Made by a program: the position numbers and the translations under genes
In this document: in pieces, positions 1 to 6,798 of the stretch
How positions within the stretch are numbered: position 1 is the first letter of the stretch
Layout: the number at the start of each line of letters is the position of its first letter
The notes under the pieces: generated by a model
Databases searched by the model: none
The model's input: the letters and a program-made list of their open reading frames with translations, nothing else
Told to the model about the DNA's origin: nothing
NCBI GenBank assembly: GCA_019241495.1
Contig: JAFAWZ010000167.1
Location: 1-8,528, forward strand
Direction: 5' to 3'
Length of the DNA: 8,528 nt
Source of the DNA: Acidimicrobiales bacterium
Lineage (GTDB): Bacteria; Actinomycetota; Acidimicrobiia; Acidimicrobiales; Palsa-688

Positions 1-820
1 CCGGGCAGGCGATGAGATCGACGGTGGTCCGCTCGCGTAGTCCGAGGGACTCGAGGAGCCCCCGCCCGGCCTTTGCCTCCTCCACAGGATCGGCGGTGAG
101 CGAATAGCGGATCGTGTCGCCGATCCCTTCCGAGAGCAATGTGGCGATCCCGGCGGTGGCCTTGATGGTGCCCGCCGGAGGGGGGCCCGCCTCGGTTACC
201 CCGAGATGGAGGGGATGGTCGGTGACTTCGGACAGCTGCCGGTAGGCCTCGATCATGAGCGGGACGTTGGACGCCTTCACCGAGATCTTGACGTCGTCGA
301 AACCGACCTCGGCGAACAAGCCGAGCTCGATCTGGGCCGACTCGACCAGGGCTTCGGGGGTGGCGCCGCCGTGCTTTTCGTAGAGTCGCGGATCGAGGGA
401 CCCGGCATTGACCCCGATGCGGACCGGGACCCCCCGGTCCTTGCACTCCCGGGCAACGAGCTTGATCTCGTCTGCCTTGCGCAGGTTGCCCGGGTTCAGC
501 CGGAGACAGTCGACGCCGGCTTCGAGGGCGGCAAGGGCCATCTCGACGTGGAAGTGGATGTCCGCCACGATCGGGACCGGGCTGCGGGGGACGATGCGGG
601 CCAGGCCCTCAGCAGCTTCCTTCTCGTTGCAGGTGCAGCGCACGATGTCGGCGCCGGCCGCTTTCAGGGCGTATATCTGAGCGAGGGTGCCTTCGACGTC
701 AGCGGTCTTGGTGATCGTCATCGACTGCACCGATATGGGCGCGTCCCCCCCGACCGGGACGGACCCGACCATCAGCTGTCGGGTCGGCCGGCGCGGGTAA
801 CGAGATTCCACGGTCGCCAT
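1..820 (-). CDS. ispG: 4-hydroxy-3-methylbut-2-enyl diphosphate synthase IspG (GcpE), 3' end cut by window
   Basis: IspG is the cytosolic [4Fe-4S] enzyme that converts the cyclic diphosphate MEcPP to HMBPP, the penultimate step of the MEP isoprenoid pathway. The first 273 residues are visible and open to the window edge. Motifs run in family order: QSMT (about 32-35), VADIHF (85-90), RLNPGN (107-112), RIGVNAGSL (134-142), KISVKASN (178-185), GVTEAG (207-212) and LLSEGIGDTIRYSL (228-241). These make up the TIM-barrel domain. The window ends just after Cys272-Pro273, which matches the first cluster cysteine of the family's CPxC motif; the remaining cluster ligands lie outside. The ATG at 820 is chosen because it starts 17 nt after the protease stop and gives the usual N-terminus length. 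No strong Shine-Dalgarno is seen, so translation may depend on coupling to the upstream gene. It shares a pathway with dxr two genes upstream. Identification is secure; completeness cannot be judged. Confidence 0.97.
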   Translation of the reverse strand, partial: MATVESRYPRRPTRQLMVGSVPVGGDAPISVQSMTITKTADVEGTLAQIYALKAAGADIVRCTCNEKEAAEGLARIVPRSPVPIVADIHFHVEMALAALEAGVDCLRLNPGNLRKADEIKLVARECKDRGVPVRIGVNAGSLDPRLYEKHGGATPEALVESAQIELGLFAEVGFDDVKISVKASNVPLMIEAYRQLSEVTDHPLHLGVTEAGPPPAGTIKATAGIATLLSEGIGDTIRYSLTADPVEEAKAGRGLLESLGLRERTTVDLIACP

Positions 821-837
821 GGCGTCGATGCTATCGG

Positions 838-2181
838 TCAGGTGCCCATCGACCTGATGTCCAGGAACATCGAGCTGAGCCCGATGAAGAGGATCGCGGC
901 CAGCCCCAGGTACATGACCGGCAACAGGCGAGCCATGTCGACCCGATACTGCGGCCGGCGCAGGCCCCTCACTCCTTCGTACAAGCCGACCGCGACCCGC
1001 CCGCCATCGAGCGGAAAGACGGGGAGAAGGTTGAAGATGCCGATGAAGACATTGATGCTGGCCAGGAGCCAAAGCACGGTAGGCAGGCCGCTTCGAGCCG
1101 CCTGATGCAGCACTTTCGGCAAGCCGACCACCGATACGAAGCGGCTCTGGCTCTGGTCGGCCGCCTTCTGGCTCGACAGCATGTGGAAGTAGGAGCTGAT
1201 CCCGTGGAAGCTGACCAGGTTGCCCAACGCGTCGAAGGTGCTGGCTCCGATGGCCACGAAGGCACCTCCAGCGTCGCTGATCGAGGCACCGAGGCCGGAA
1301 TGCACTATCGCACTGATCTGGATGCCGAGAATGCCGACGTTCCCGCTCGGTAGGGCGTTGGGACCAGAAGCACGAAGAGAGTCCGAGGCAGCCGGCGTGG
1401 CGTCCAGTTGGAGGACCCGACCCTGTCGTTCCACCGTTAGGTCGAGCGGTTGGCCCGGATGCTTCTGAATGAACGAGGCCATGGCGGTCCAGGACGCGAA
1501 GTGCCGACCGTCGATCGCCACGATCCGATCCCCGACTTTCATACCGGCGTGCTCGGCCGGGCTGGCTCCGTTGGAGAACTGGAGGATCTGCGCGATCGGG
1601 TTGTTGGCCGGGATATTGGTGAGGTAACGGCCACTGTCGCCGGTCCAGAAGAACATGGCGAACAGAACCACGAAAGCAATGACGAAGTGGGTCGACGAGC
1701 CGGCGACGTCGATCAGTAGGCGCCGCCACAGCGGCGCCCGCCGGTAGGTCCGGGCCTCGTCGCCCGGGTCGACCTCCTCGAGGTTGTTCATGCCCACGAT
1801 CCGGCAGTACCCGCCGAGGGGGAGAGCTTTGACCCCGTACTCCGTCTCTCCCCGACGCAGCGACCACATGCGGGGCCCGAAGCCGACGAAGAACTCGGTC
1901 ACCTTCACCCGACCGGTCTTGGCTGCGATGAGATGACCAAGCTCATGGGCCACTATGCAGAGGATCAAGAACAAGACGAGGAGGACGGTCTCCCCGTAGC
2001 CGGCGGCGTAAGCAAGGCCGATGATGGCGGCCACGATGAGGATCAGGCGTAGGACGTCGGTGCGGGCAGAAGGATCAGACCGGGGGTCAGGTGATGGGGT
2101 CTCGGACGGGCGGCGGGTGGCCAGGCTCCACGGGTCCGATTCGACCGTCTCCCTCCAGCCGGTCCGTCCGACCGAGGTCAC
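838..2181 (-). CDS. Site-2 intramembrane zinc metalloprotease (Rip1/RseP family)
   Basis: A membrane protease that cuts substrates such as anti-sigma factors inside the bilayer. The zinc site HELGH is at residues 79-83 and the second ligand motif, NLLPVFPLDGG, at about 384-394. One PDZ domain lies between (about 193-262; GMKVGDRIVAIDG region), and the FVGFGP and ETEYGVKALPLGGY stretches after HExxH match mycobacterial Rip1. Hydrophobic helices are near 44-62, 64-83, 165-179, 370-387 and 419-438, so there is one more N-terminal hydrophobic segment than in Rip1. The start is taken as GTG at 2181, overlapping the dxr stop by 4 nt (GTGA) and giving 447 residues. The frame stays open up to 2286, but that would bury 35 codons inside dxr. 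An internal GTG at 2034 would give about 398 residues, close to Rip1's length, but has no visible ribosome site. The usual GPxxN-type motif of the next helix reads AGSSTHF. Position between dxr and ispG is the standard actinobacterial context. Substrate unknown. Confidence 0.93.
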   Translation of the reverse strand: MTSVGRTGWRETVESDPWSLATRRPSETPSPDPRSDPSARTDVLRLILIVAAIIGLAYAAGYGETVLLVLFLILCIVAHELGHLIAAKTGRVKVTEFFVGFGPRMWSLRRGETEYGVKALPLGGYCRIVGMNNLEEVDPGDEARTYRRAPLWRRLLIDVAGSSTHFVIAFVVLFAMFFWTGDSGRYLTNIPANNPIAQILQFSNGASPAEHAGMKVGDRIVAIDGRHFASWTAMASFIQKHPGQPLDLTVERQGRVLQLDATPAASDSLRASGPNALPSGNVGILGIQISAIVHSGLGASISDAGGAFVAIGASTFDALGNLVSFHGISSYFHMLSSQKAADQSQSRFVSVVGLPKVLHQAARSGLPTVLWLLASINVFIGIFNLLPVFPLDGGRVAVGLYEGVRGLRRPQYRVDMARLLPVMYLGLAAILFIGLSSMFLDIRSMGT

Positions 2182-3374
2182 AGAAGCGAGGCGGAGCGCC
2201 GACCCACGGCCCGCCGGGCCAGGTCCCGGGCCTCGCGGTCGGCTTCCAGCACGTCCTCCACGGTACCGGGCGCCTCGGCGTTGCACTCGTCGAGGGCCGT
2301 CTCTATGACGGCAGGAATGTCAACCCAACGGATGCGGCCCTCCAAGAAGGCATCCACCGCGACCTCGTTGGCGCCGTTCAGCCAGGCCGGAGCGCAACCA
2401 CCCATCTCCCCGGCTCGGTAGGCCAAGCCCAGGCAGGGGAAGGCGTCGCGATCGGGGGTCTCGAACTCGAGGGGGCCGATTCCCGACCAGTCGATGGCCC
2501 CGAACTCGGTGGCCAGGCGGTCGGGGTAGCTGAGGGCGTAGCCGATGGGCAGGCGCATGTCGGGCCGTGACAGCTGGGCGAGGGTGGCACCGTCGGTCGT
2601 CTCGATCATGGAGTGGACGATGGACTGGGGGTGCACGACCACCTCCACGGCGTCGTATCCAGAGCCGAACAGCTCATGGGCTTCGATCACCTCCAGCCCT
2701 TTGTTCATCAACGTCGACGAGTCGATCGTGATCTTCGGGCCCATCTTCCACGTCGGATGGGCCAGGGCCTCCTCCACGGTCACCTCGGCGAGGGATTGAC
2801 GGGTCCGTCCCCGGAAGGGGCCTCCGCTGGCGGTGAGCACGATCCGCCTGAGTGGCGAGGCCGGCGGGTGGGGTAGCTGAGCCATCCCTTTGTCCCCGAG
2901 GATGGCTCGCAAACACTGGTGGATAGCGCAGTGTTCCGAATCGACCGGGACGATCTCGGCCCCTCCGCTGGCCCGGGCGACCTGTACCACCGGGCCGCCG
3001 GCGATCAGGGACTCCTTGTTGGCCAGGGCGAGACGCCGGCCCGCCCGCAGAGCCGCCAGCGTCACGGGGAGACCGGCGAAACCGACGACACCGTTGACCA
3101 CCACATCGGCCGAGGTAGAGATGGCGGCGAGCGAGTCGGGACCGACGAGGAGCTCGGTGCCAGCTGGGAGCCGTTCGGCCAGCTCGGCGGCTCGGGCCGG
3201 ATCGCCGAGCGCGACCAGATCGGGTTGGAGCAAAGCGGCCTGCTCGGCCAGGCGGTCCACCGAGCGGGCCGCGCCGATGGCGACGACGCGGAAGGCCCCC
3301 GGCGCGGCCCGGACCACGTCGATCGCCTGGGTGCCTATCGAACCGGTCGAGCCGACCAGGCTCACCGTACGCAA
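2178..3374 (-). CDS. dxr: 1-deoxy-D-xylulose 5-phosphate reductoisomerase (DXR, IspC)
   Basis: This enzyme rearranges and reduces DXP to MEP with NADPH and a divalent metal, the first committed step of the MEP pathway, in the cytosol. The protein is 398 residues, the normal family size. The NADPH loop GSTGSIG is at 8-14 and ALANKESL at 116-123. The metal/substrate site PVDSEHCAI is at 143-151 (Asp145, Glu147 as ligands), the flexible-loop segment HPTWKMGPK at 206-214 (with the Trp that covers the active site), IDSSTLMNKGLE at 217-228, and VVHPQSIVHSMIE at 246-258. The C-terminal helical domain contains NGANEVAVDAFLEGRI. The start is a TTG at 3374, 5 nt after the cdsA stop; MRTVSLVGSTGSIG then aligns with the family N-terminus, and no ATG or GTG fits better. 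The 3' end overlaps the protease start by 4 nt, suggesting translational coupling. No key residue appears to be missing. Confidence 0.97.
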   Translation of the reverse strand: MRTVSLVGSTGSIGTQAIDVVRAAPGAFRVVAIGAARSVDRLAEQAALLQPDLVALGDPARAAELAERLPAGTELLVGPDSLAAISTSADVVVNGVVGFAGLPVTLAALRAGRRLALANKESLIAGGPVVQVARASGGAEIVPVDSEHCAIHQCLRAILGDKGMAQLPHPPASPLRRIVLTASGGPFRGRTRQSLAEVTVEEALAHPTWKMGPKITIDSSTLMNKGLEVIEAHELFGSGYDAVEVVVHPQSIVHSMIETTDGATLAQLSRPDMRLPIGYALSYPDRLATEFGAIDWSGIGPLEFETPDRDAFPCLGLAYRAGEMGGCAPAWLNGANEVAVDAFLEGRIRWVDIPAVIETALDECNAEAPGTVEDVLEADREARDLARRAVGRRSASLL

Positions 3375-3379
3375 CGTGG

Positions 3380-5353
3380 TCAGAGCTTGAACCAGGTGAC
3401 CACGAAGTACGCGGCCGGGAGGGCGAGGAGTATCGAGTCGAAACGGTCGAGCAGCCCGCCGTGCCCGCCGAGCAGTCGGCCGGAGTCCTTGATCCCCAGA
3501 TCTCGCTTCATCATCGATTCGAACAGGTCGCCGGCCGGGGCGATCAAACCGATCACCACCCCGAGGAGGAGCCCGTGCTTCATGCCACCCCAGGGGGCCA
3601 GCTCCTTGCCGATGATCAAGCCGGCTATCACCGCTCCGACCAGACCGCCGATGAAACCCTCCACGGTCTTGTTGGGGCTGATGTGCTCCGCGATCGGCCG
3701 GCTCCCGAGCACCCGGCCCACGGCGAAGGCGCAGATGTCGGCGGCCACCGCGACCACGACGGCGCCGAGGAATTCCCCTTGCCCGTGGCGCTGGGCCAGC
3801 ATGACCGGTGCGAACGCGCCGAGCACGCCGACCCAGACGAAGACCATCACCGTCACCGCCACGTTGGCGAGCGGTCTAGCCTCCACGATGCCGAGCACGT
3901 ACCACATCATGGCGCCGGCGAAAAGCAGCACGGTGACGATGGGTATGGCTCCGATCCCCTTCCAGTAGGCACCTCCCACCACCCCGGCGGTGGCGATCAA
4001 ACCGAGCAGCGTGGCCGGCCGGAAGCCGGCTCCACGAAGCATGCTGTACGCCTCGGCGGCGGCCGCCACGATCACTACCCCGGCCAGGACCACGAGGGCC
4101 TTGGCCCCGATGGCGTAACAGATTATGAGCAGGACGATCAGGCCCAACCCGATCGCTACCCGGCCGCCCGCGTCGCCGCCCGCGGGCGGGTGCGGGGGGG
4201 TACGCGGCGGGGCGGTCCGCCGGGCGCCGCGCTCAGCTTGCGAGCCGGAGGCCCTTCCCGAGTGGGTGGGGCGGCTCTGGCGGGCCGACGGACGGGTTCC
4301 GGTGGGGGCGGCCAGCTCGGTCTCCACCGCGGGGGCGTCGCCGTCGGCGAGATCATCGGAGAAGTCCATCACCGGCTGGGCCACGGTGCGGCTCGTGACC
4401 CGTTCGAAGTCCTCGTCGAAGGAGTAGATGTCGGAGTGCGCCGACCGGCTCGAGTCCAGCGCTCCCACTCGCTCCACGTCGCCCACCAGATCGCTGATCT
4501 CCTCCGCATCATCCCAATCGTCGCCGTCTCGCCAGCGAACTCCGCGTGATCCCAGCGCCTTCCAAGCTTCCAGGTCGTCGTCGCCGGGCTCGGATTCTCC
4601 GTCCATGCGCAGTATTGGCACCTCACCGGTCGGCGGATCGGCCCAGTGCGGCATCTCGGGTGCTCCACTTGACACGGTTATGCCCTCCTCCGCGATGCGC
4701 ACGTCTGGGAAATGGGCTACCGGGGCGTCCATCTCAGTGGTGCGATCCCCGGGGTCCCACCCGCCGCCGGGACCGGGATCCCAGGTCGACCCCGAGGCAG
4801 GCCCGGCAGTACCCGCCGGGTGGAGCGGTTGCGGAGGGACGCTGAGTGACGGGGCGGCGGGCGGCGGCGCAGGCGGGCTGGTCGAGGCTGGGTTGGTCCA
4901 GGCCGGAGACTCCGCGGCCGAGGCCGGAGACTCCATGGCCGACCAGGCCGATGGTCCTGGCGAGCGGTACTCGGACGACGACTCGTACGGATCGTACTGG
5001 TCACCGGGCGCGCCTGGCTCACGTGGCGCGGGGAAGCTCGCCTCCTCGGGCTCGGGCAGGTTCTGCTCGGCCGCCCCCCAACCGCCCGGGTCGGAGGAAC
5101 GGCGGGGCGAGGCGAGGGGCGGCAGGGATACGGCTTCAGCGGGGTCCACCGAGTCGGGCAGGGGGAAACGGTGGGCCGGCCTGGGCCCGGACGGCACCGG
5201 CGGCACGTCGCCGAAGCGGAGCTGGTCATCGGGCCGACGCCCAGCAGCCTCACCTGCGTCGAGGGCGGCCTGGGCTTCCTCGGCCCGGATTATCCGTACC
5301 CCCTCGGCTGGTTGGCGCCCGGACCTCCCGCCCATGTCGTCGCGTTCGCTCAC
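3380..5353 (-). CDS. cdsA: Phosphatidate cytidylyltransferase CdsA with a ~390-residue disordered N-terminal extension
   Basis: CdsA makes CDP-diacylglycerol from phosphatidic acid and CTP at the membrane, the branch point for phospholipids. The catalytic part is residues about 397-657: a polytopic membrane domain of ordinary size, with an Asp in ADICAFAVGR (538-547), SPNKTVEG (559-566), GD (608-609) and the family signature at 613-639 (SMMKRDLGIKD, then HGG, then DRFD). The signature's usual Pro before xHGG is Gly (LLGGHGG). Residues 1-396 are very unusual in length: hydrophilic, rich in Pro, Ser, Gly, Asp and Glu, without predicted membrane segments. Less degenerate islands lie at about 17-72 (GVRIIRAEEAQAALDAG region) and about 235-332 (acidic, Trp-rich). 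The GTG start at 5353 is well supported: AGGAGG sits 4 nt upstream, overlapping the frr stop. A short protein starting just before the membrane domain lacks such a site. Catalytic identity is sure; the role of the extension is unknown. Confidence 0.95.
   Translation of the reverse strand: MSERDDMGGRSGRQPAEGVRIIRAEEAQAALDAGEAAGRRPDDQLRFGDVPPVPSGPRPAHRFPLPDSVDPAEAVSLPPLASPRRSSDPGGWGAAEQNLPEPEEASFPAPREPGAPGDQYDPYESSSEYRSPGPSAWSAMESPASAAESPAWTNPASTSPPAPPPAAPSLSVPPQPLHPAGTAGPASGSTWDPGPGGGWDPGDRTTEMDAPVAHFPDVRIAEEGITVSSGAPEMPHWADPPTGEVPILRMDGESEPGDDDLEAWKALGSRGVRWRDGDDWDDAEEISDLVGDVERVGALDSSRSAHSDIYSFDEDFERVTSRTVAQPVMDFSDDLADGDAPAVETELAAPTGTRPSARQSRPTHSGRASGSQAERGARRTAPPRTPPHPPAGGDAGGRVAIGLGLIVLLIICYAIGAKALVVLAGVVIVAAAAEAYSMLRGAGFRPATLLGLIATAGVVGGAYWKGIGAIPIVTVLLFAGAMMWYVLGIVEARPLANVAVTVMVFVWVGVLGAFAPVMLAQRHGQGEFLGAVVVAVAADICAFAVGRVLGSRPIAEHISPNKTVEGFIGGLVGAVIAGLIIGKELAPWGGMKHGLLLGVVIGLIAPAGDLFESMMKRDLGIKDSGRLLGGHGGLLDRFDSILLALPAAYFVVTWFKL
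4176..4200 (+). other. G-quadruplex motif and 14-bp palindrome in cdsA
   Basis: On the plus strand (the template strand of cdsA) GGG-C-GGG-TGC-GGG-G-GGG at 4184-4200 fits a canonical three-tetrad quadruplex with loops of 1, 3 and 1 nt. It overlaps the perfect palindrome CCGCCCGCGGGCGG at 4176-4189. It encodes the proline-rich linker just before the first membrane segment of CdsA, so it may simply reflect proline codons in a GC-rich genome. Confidence 0.55.
4901..4942. repeat. 21-nt tandem duplication inside cdsA extension
   Basis: Two adjacent 21-nt units (4901-4921 and 4922-4942) are identical except at two neighbouring bases (GC versus AT). In the protein they encode SAMESPA-SAAESPA (about residues 138-151). 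It is in frame, so it lengthens the disordered region by seven residues without disrupting the gene, a small example of how the extension can grow. Confidence 0.85.
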
Positions 5354-5357
5354 GGTG

Positions 5358-5364
5358 CCTCCTC
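5358..5364 (-). promoter_or_regulatory. Strong Shine-Dalgarno for cdsA (decides the start)
   Basis: On the minus strand the sequence GAGGAGG is followed by CACC and the GTG at 5353. It overlaps the frr stop codon (TGAGGAGG). This is the best ribosome-binding site in the window, and it shows that the long N-terminal extension of CdsA is really translated rather than being an annotation artefact. Confidence 0.85.
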
Positions 5365-5932
5365 AGACAGCTAGAAGCTCTTCCTCTTTGTGCTGCAGGT
5401 CCCGGTCGATCTCGGTCGTGTACTCGTGCGTGACACGCTCGAGGTCCTTCTCGGCCCGGTCCAGCTCGTCGCTCGAGATCTCTCCGTCCTTCTCGAGTGC
5501 TTCGAGATCCTTGCGGGCCGAGCGCCTCACGTTGCGGACCGAGACCCGCCCCTCCTCAGCCTTGTGGTGGGCCACCTTCACCATCTCCCGGCGGCGTTCC
5601 TCGGTGAGGGGAGGGAAGGAGAGCCGTATGACGCTTCCATCGTTGTTCGGGTTGACGCCCAGGTCCGAGTTCATGATGGCTTTCTCGATCGACTTCAAAG
5701 ATCCCTTGTCGTAAGGGGTGATGACCATCAGTTTCGCTTCGGGCACCTGGATGCCGGCGAGCTGCTGCATCGGAACCTCGGAGCCGTAGTACTCGACCCG
5801 GAGCTTCTCGACCAGGGCAGGGGCGGCCCTACCAGTGCGTATCGAGGCGAACTCGCTGCGGGTGTGCTCGACCGCCTTGGCCATCTTGGCCCGGCTGTCC
5901 TCGATCACGGCGTCGATGTAGCTCTCCTCCAT
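5363..5932 (-). CDS. frr: Ribosome recycling factor (RRF)
   Basis: RRF works with EF-G to split the post-termination 70S ribosome. The 189-residue protein has the typical length (E. coli 185). Family landmarks: RTGRA (32-36), YYGSEVPMQQLAGI (48-61, the domain II start), NPNNDGSVIRLSFPPLTEERR (94-114) and the long helical C-terminal part with VRNVRR (132-137), ending in a lysine- and glutamate-rich helix. The family's usual PLNQ reads PMQQ here. The start is the ATG at 5932, which shares one base with the pyrH stop (TGATG), so termination-reinitiation is the likely mode of translation. The frame is open up to 6034, but the extra 34 residues lie inside pyrH and do not resemble RRF. Next to pyrH in most bacteria. 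No anomalies. Confidence 0.97.
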   Translation of the reverse strand: MEESYIDAVIEDSRAKMAKAVEHTRSEFASIRTGRAAPALVEKLRVEYYGSEVPMQQLAGIQVPEAKLMVITPYDKGSLKSIEKAIMNSDLGVNPNNDGSVIRLSFPPLTEERRREMVKVAHHKAEEGRVSVRNVRRSARKDLEALEKDGEISSDELDRAEKDLERVTHEYTTEIDRDLQHKEEELLAV

Positions 5933-6660
5933 CAGTGGATCAGCGTACCGATCCGGTCCCCCTGGAGTGTGCGACGCAGGTTCCCCGGCTCCATGATCGA
6001 AAAGACACGGATCGGTAGCGAGTGCTCCTTGCACAAGGTGATGGCGGTCAGGTCCATGGCCCGCAATCCCCGCGAGATGACCTCGTCGAAGCGGATCTCC
6101 GGTATCAGCCGGGCTCCGGGATTGGTCTTGGGGTCCGAGTCGTAGACGCCGTCGGCTCCTCCATGTGTGCCTTTCAAGAGCGTGTCGGCCTCTATCTCGA
6201 CCGCTCGGAGGGCGCCAGCCGTGTCGGTGGTGAAGAAGGGATTTCCAGTGCCGGCCGCGAAGACCACCACCCGGCCCTTCTCGAGGTGGCGTATGGCCCG
6301 CAACCTGATGTACGGCTCGGCTATCTGGGACATGCCTATGGCCGTCTGCACCCGGGTCGGCTGGCCCTGGCGCTCCAGCGCATCTTGCAAGGCCAGCGCG
6401 TTGATGACGGTTGCCAGCATGCCCATGTAGTCGGCGCTGGCCCGATCCATACCCGTCGCCGAGCCCGTAGCTCCCCGCCAGATGTTGCCCCCGCCGACCA
6501 CCACCGCCAGCTGGGTACCGAGGTCGGTGCGAACTTCGGCGACCTCCTTGGCAATGCGTTCCACGACGGCACCGTCGATCGTCTCGTCCGCGGCGCCACT
6601 CGCGAACGCCTCACCGGACAGCTTCAGGACGACCCGCTTCCATGGTGGGGATTCAGTCAC
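5932..6660 (-). CDS. pyrH: Uridylate kinase (UMP kinase)
   Basis: PyrH phosphorylates UMP to UDP with ATP, in the pyrimidine nucleotide pathway; bacterial enzymes are hexamers of the amino-acid-kinase fold. The 242 residues match the family length. Motifs: KLSGE (13-17, ATP lysine), VVVGGGNIWRG (53-63), MDRASADYMGML (71-82), the GTGNPFFTTDTAGALRA segment (137-153, UMP/ATP site; Ala is more usual than Gly149) and DGVYDSDP (170-177). A short His-Gly-Gly stretch (LLKGTHGGADGVYD) slightly lengthens the loop before DGVYD compared with the E. coli type. The start is the GTG at 6660, which places KLSGE at the usual distance from the N-terminus. Only a weak purine run precedes it (AAGGCTAGG, about 11 nt away). 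It opens the second block of the cluster after the 292-nt gap and is joined to frr by TGATG. Confidence 0.97.
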   Translation of the reverse strand: MTESPPWKRVVLKLSGEAFASGAADETIDGAVVERIAKEVAEVRTDLGTQLAVVVGGGNIWRGATGSATGMDRASADYMGMLATVINALALQDALERQGQPTRVQTAIGMSQIAEPYIRLRAIRHLEKGRVVVFAAGTGNPFFTTDTAGALRAVEIEADTLLKGTHGGADGVYDSDPKTNPGARLIPEIRFDEVISRGLRAMDLTAITLCKEHSLPIRVFSIMEPGNLRRTLQGDRIGTLIH

Positions 6661-6747
6661 TTGGTCGCCAGCCTAGCCTTGGCCGCCGCCTCCGATGGGG
6701 TTCCGCTCGTCGGGGCTCCGCTTGTGGGGCGCACTCCGCGTCGGTGA

Positions 6748-6776
6748 CGCGCACCGCCGGCCTTTGCGCGCACCGC
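6748..6776. repeat. Direct repeat CGCGCACCGC, two copies 19 nt apart
   Basis: The 10-mer CGCGCACCGC occurs at 6748-6757 and 6767-6776. The 19-nt spacing equals the spacing of the neighbouring GTGACGC copies at 6782 and 6801, and half of the 38 nt from 6744 to 6782. This suggests a degenerate 19-nt repeat across 6744-6819. Confidence 0.6.
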
Positions 6777-6798
6777 GCTTTGTGACGCTCTATCAGCC

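Noticed and set aside
206..1105. 299-codon plus-strand open frame opposite ispG and the protease
   Set aside because: Opposite the conserved ispG frame; translation shows no known fold or motif.
2182..2286. Longer protease start at 2286
   Set aside because: The extra 35 residues are Arg/Gly/Pro-rich, lie wholly within dxr and have no family counterpart; the GTG at 2181 gives a standard 4-nt coupled overlap.
2919..3968. 349-codon plus-strand open frame across dxr and cdsA
   Set aside because: Antisense shadow spanning two real genes; no family motif and biased composition.
3461..4549. 362-codon plus-strand open frame opposite cdsA
   Set aside because: Gly/His/Asp-rich translation with no domain, complementary to the membrane part and linker of cdsA.
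4428..5714. 428-codon plus-strand open frame across cdsA and frr
   Set aside because: It runs antisense to two firmly identified genes, its protein is Ser/Arg/Pro low-complexity with no recognisable domain, and such frames are expected opposite GC-rich genes that lack certain codons.
5933..6034. Longer frr start at 6034
   Set aside because: The added 34 residues are an out-of-frame reading of the end of pyrH; the ATG at 5932 matches the RRF family N-terminus.
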